Source: an uncultured Lysobacteraceae bacterium
Lineage (GTDB): Bacteria > Pseudomonadota > Gammaproteobacteria > Xanthomonadales > Rhodanobacteraceae
Assembly (NCBI GenBank): GCA_946482585.1
Contig: CAMLSI010000078.1
Coordinates: 1 to 14,586, forward strand
Reading direction: 5' to 3'
DNA: 14,586 nt
Part shown: piece after piece, positions 13,365 through 14,586 of the stretch
Numbering within the stretch: position 1 is the stretch's first letter
Layout: each line of letters opens with the position of its first letter
The notes under the pieces: generated by a model
Seen by the model: the letters and a program-made list of their open reading frames with translations, nothing else
The model's database searches: none
Told to the model about the DNA's origin: nothing
Made by a program: the position numbers and the translations under genes

Positions 13365-14586
13365 TCACAGGTCCTTGCGGGCACCGGGCTGCGACGGTTC
13401 CGCCGCGGTTCCGCCGGGCGGCAAGTAGCCGCGGACGAATTCACGGTCGCCGGTCACGGTGACGTCGAACACGCAATGCGCGCGCTTCGTGTCGTCCTGG
13501 ACGACGCGGCAGACTTCCTGGGCGAGGTCAGGCTGCATCCTCGTCAGCGGCGGACGCACGGGCGGCAGCGACGAGCGGCACGGCTTTCCGGGCGGTGTCG
13601 GCCAGTTGCGGTCGGTGAAGTCGGCCGTCGACGTGCCCGTCGCGTAGTCGAACAGGCTCGTCGAGGACGTGACGCGCCACGCATCGGCGAACGTCTGATT
13701 GAGCACGACGTGACGCGTCCCGAGCGGGCCCGGCATCGGACCGAACGACGAGCCGTCCGGTGCGCGCGGCAGCCAGTCGCCGGCGAGCACGTGTCCCGCG
13801 ATGCCTTCGCGCGACGGCGTGTTCGTGATATCGATGTCGACGTACCAGTAACCCTGCGACGACCAGTAGCGCGGCGTCGCGACGAGATCGCTGCCGTCGT
13901 CGAAGTGGACATGCATGCCGCCCCCGGCCGCCGCGAGCGCGACGTAGGCGCCGCCGCCGAGTGCGATCGGCGTCGCCGTCAGCGCGGTCACGCGCCCGTC
14001 GATACGCATCTGCATTTCTTCCCTGTCGGCAGTGCGGATGGGCTGGTAGGTCACGCGATGCTGATTGACGCGCGCGGCGACGGCGGTGTTCAGGCTCACG
14101 CAGCTCTGCAGACCCGTATACGGATTCGGCGGCGGGATGAACGTCGTCTGCACCGGCGACTGGCGGCTCTGCACCTCGAAGCCGGTATCGTCGTTCGTCA
14201 GCACGACGAATTCGCCGGCGGCCTGGAAGTCGTAGCTGATCCCGTTCGTCGTGGTGATGTGCGGGTCGCCCGCATCGGCCGTCGTGTTGTTCGGCCCTGC
14301 GAAGCAGTAGGCATTGCGGAACGCCTGTGCGGCGGCGACCTGCGTGCCCGGCGCACCGGGCGGCATCGTCGTGTTGTATCCGCCCGGCAGGATCGTGCCG
14401 CAATAGCCCGGCAACTGGTTCGACAGGTGCGGGAAGCGGCCCGCGCTGAACTTGACGTGACAGCCGCTGCAGACGCCGGGCACGCTCGCGAAGGTCTGCG
14501 AGAACTGATTCTGCGGCCAGGCCGCCGGCACGAGCGGGTCGTAGCGGTTCGGCTGGCTGATGTCGCCGAGCTCGCAACCGGGACCG
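13365..14586 (-). CDS. Secreted protein with CxxCH haem motif and VWD-like domain (N-terminal end outside window)
   Basis: The frame is open to the window edge (about 406 codons visible); a GTG at 14529-14531 is not a credible start because the protein-like sequence continues upstream (GPGCELGDISQPNRYDPL). The visible N-terminal part has CSGCH (bases 14457-14471), a c-type haem attachment motif, followed about 30 residues later by MPPG, which could supply the axial methionine. Then comes a von Willebrand factor type D-like domain starting GDPHITTTNGISYDFQ, with GEFVVL following, as in extracellular VWD modules. Later come NQTFADAWRV and SLFDYATGT, and a C-terminal segment with CRVV...CVFDVTVTGD, where two cysteines probably pair. 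The rich cysteine and aromatic content point to an exported protein. I recognise the modules but not a named protein; whether haem is really bound is inference. A strong hairpin follows the stop. Confidence 0.8.
   Translation of the reverse strand, partial: GPGCELGDISQPNRYDPLVPAAWPQNQFSQTFASVPGVCSGCHVKFSAGRFPHLSNQLPGYCGTILPGGYNTTMPPGAPGTQVAAAQAFRNAYCFAGPNNTTADAGDPHITTTNGISYDFQAAGEFVVLTNDDTGFEVQSRQSPVQTTFIPPPNPYTGLQSCVSLNTAVAARVNQHRVTYQPIRTADREEMQMRIDGRVTALTATPIALGGGAYVALAAAGGGMHVHFDDGSDLVATPRYWSSQGYWYVDIDITNTPSREGIAGHVLAGDWLPRAPDGSSFGPMPGPLGTRHVVLNQTFADAWRVTSSTSLFDYATGTSTADFTDRNWPTPPGKPCRSSLPPVRPPLTRMQPDLAQEVCRVVQDDTKRAHCVFDVTVTGDREFVRGYLPPGGTAAEPSQPGARKDL

Overview
High-GC bacterial chromosome. 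The gene content suggests a gammaproteobacterium, most likely in or near Lysobacterales/Xanthomonadales. This placement is an inference from the cfa type, an ABC-2 exporter behind a YtrA-like operator, and a secreted propeller protein ending in an Ile-Phe-x-x-Gly-Phe tail; no rRNA or marker gene is present to settle it. I saw no tRNA, rRNA, CRISPR array, IS element or prophage gene.

Region 1 (1-3777, all plus strand) looks like a stress or low-oxygen cluster. It holds the 3' end of cyclopropane-fatty-acid synthase, a soluble histidine kinase without a response regulator beside it, a host-attachment (baeRF-like) protein, a 33-residue one-helix membrane peptide, a flavodoxin-like protein and a universal stress protein. 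A perfect FNR/Anr-type box (TTGAT-N4-ATCAA) lies ahead of the host-attachment gene and a half-conserved version lies ahead of the Usp gene. Both have -10-like hexamers at the spacing of FNR-activated promoters, so the two transcription units are probably switched on together when oxygen falls.

Region 2 (3778-5976) has an unrecognised lipoprotein (+) and a small secreted carboxypeptidase-regulatory-like protein (-). The two genes converge on a 428-base gap containing a cluster of about seven copies of a short imperfect palindromic repeat, five good and two degenerate.

Region 3 (5977-8947) is a two-gene ABC exporter operon: an ATPase and a large ABC-2-type permease separated by one base. Its promoter region carries a GGTG-N16-TACC element resembling the operators of YtrA-type GntR regulators, and its Shine-Dalgarno sequence lies in a small hairpin. 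An AT-rich perfect inverted repeat follows the operon.

Region 4 (8948-10294) is a lipoprotein methionine sulfoxide reductase with the domain order MsrA - thioredoxin-like (CPYC) - MsrB. All six of its cysteines have an assignable role, and the MsrB part has lost its zinc ligands and has no resolving cysteine.

Region 5 (10388-14586) holds a secreted seven-repeat FG-GAP beta-propeller protein (-), a VOC-family protein (-), a TrmY/COG1901 SPOUT methyltransferase (+; a family best known from archaea), and the C-terminal part of a secreted protein combining a CxxCH haem motif with a von Willebrand factor D-like domain (-, running off the window). A very strong GC hairpin separates the last two convergent genes.
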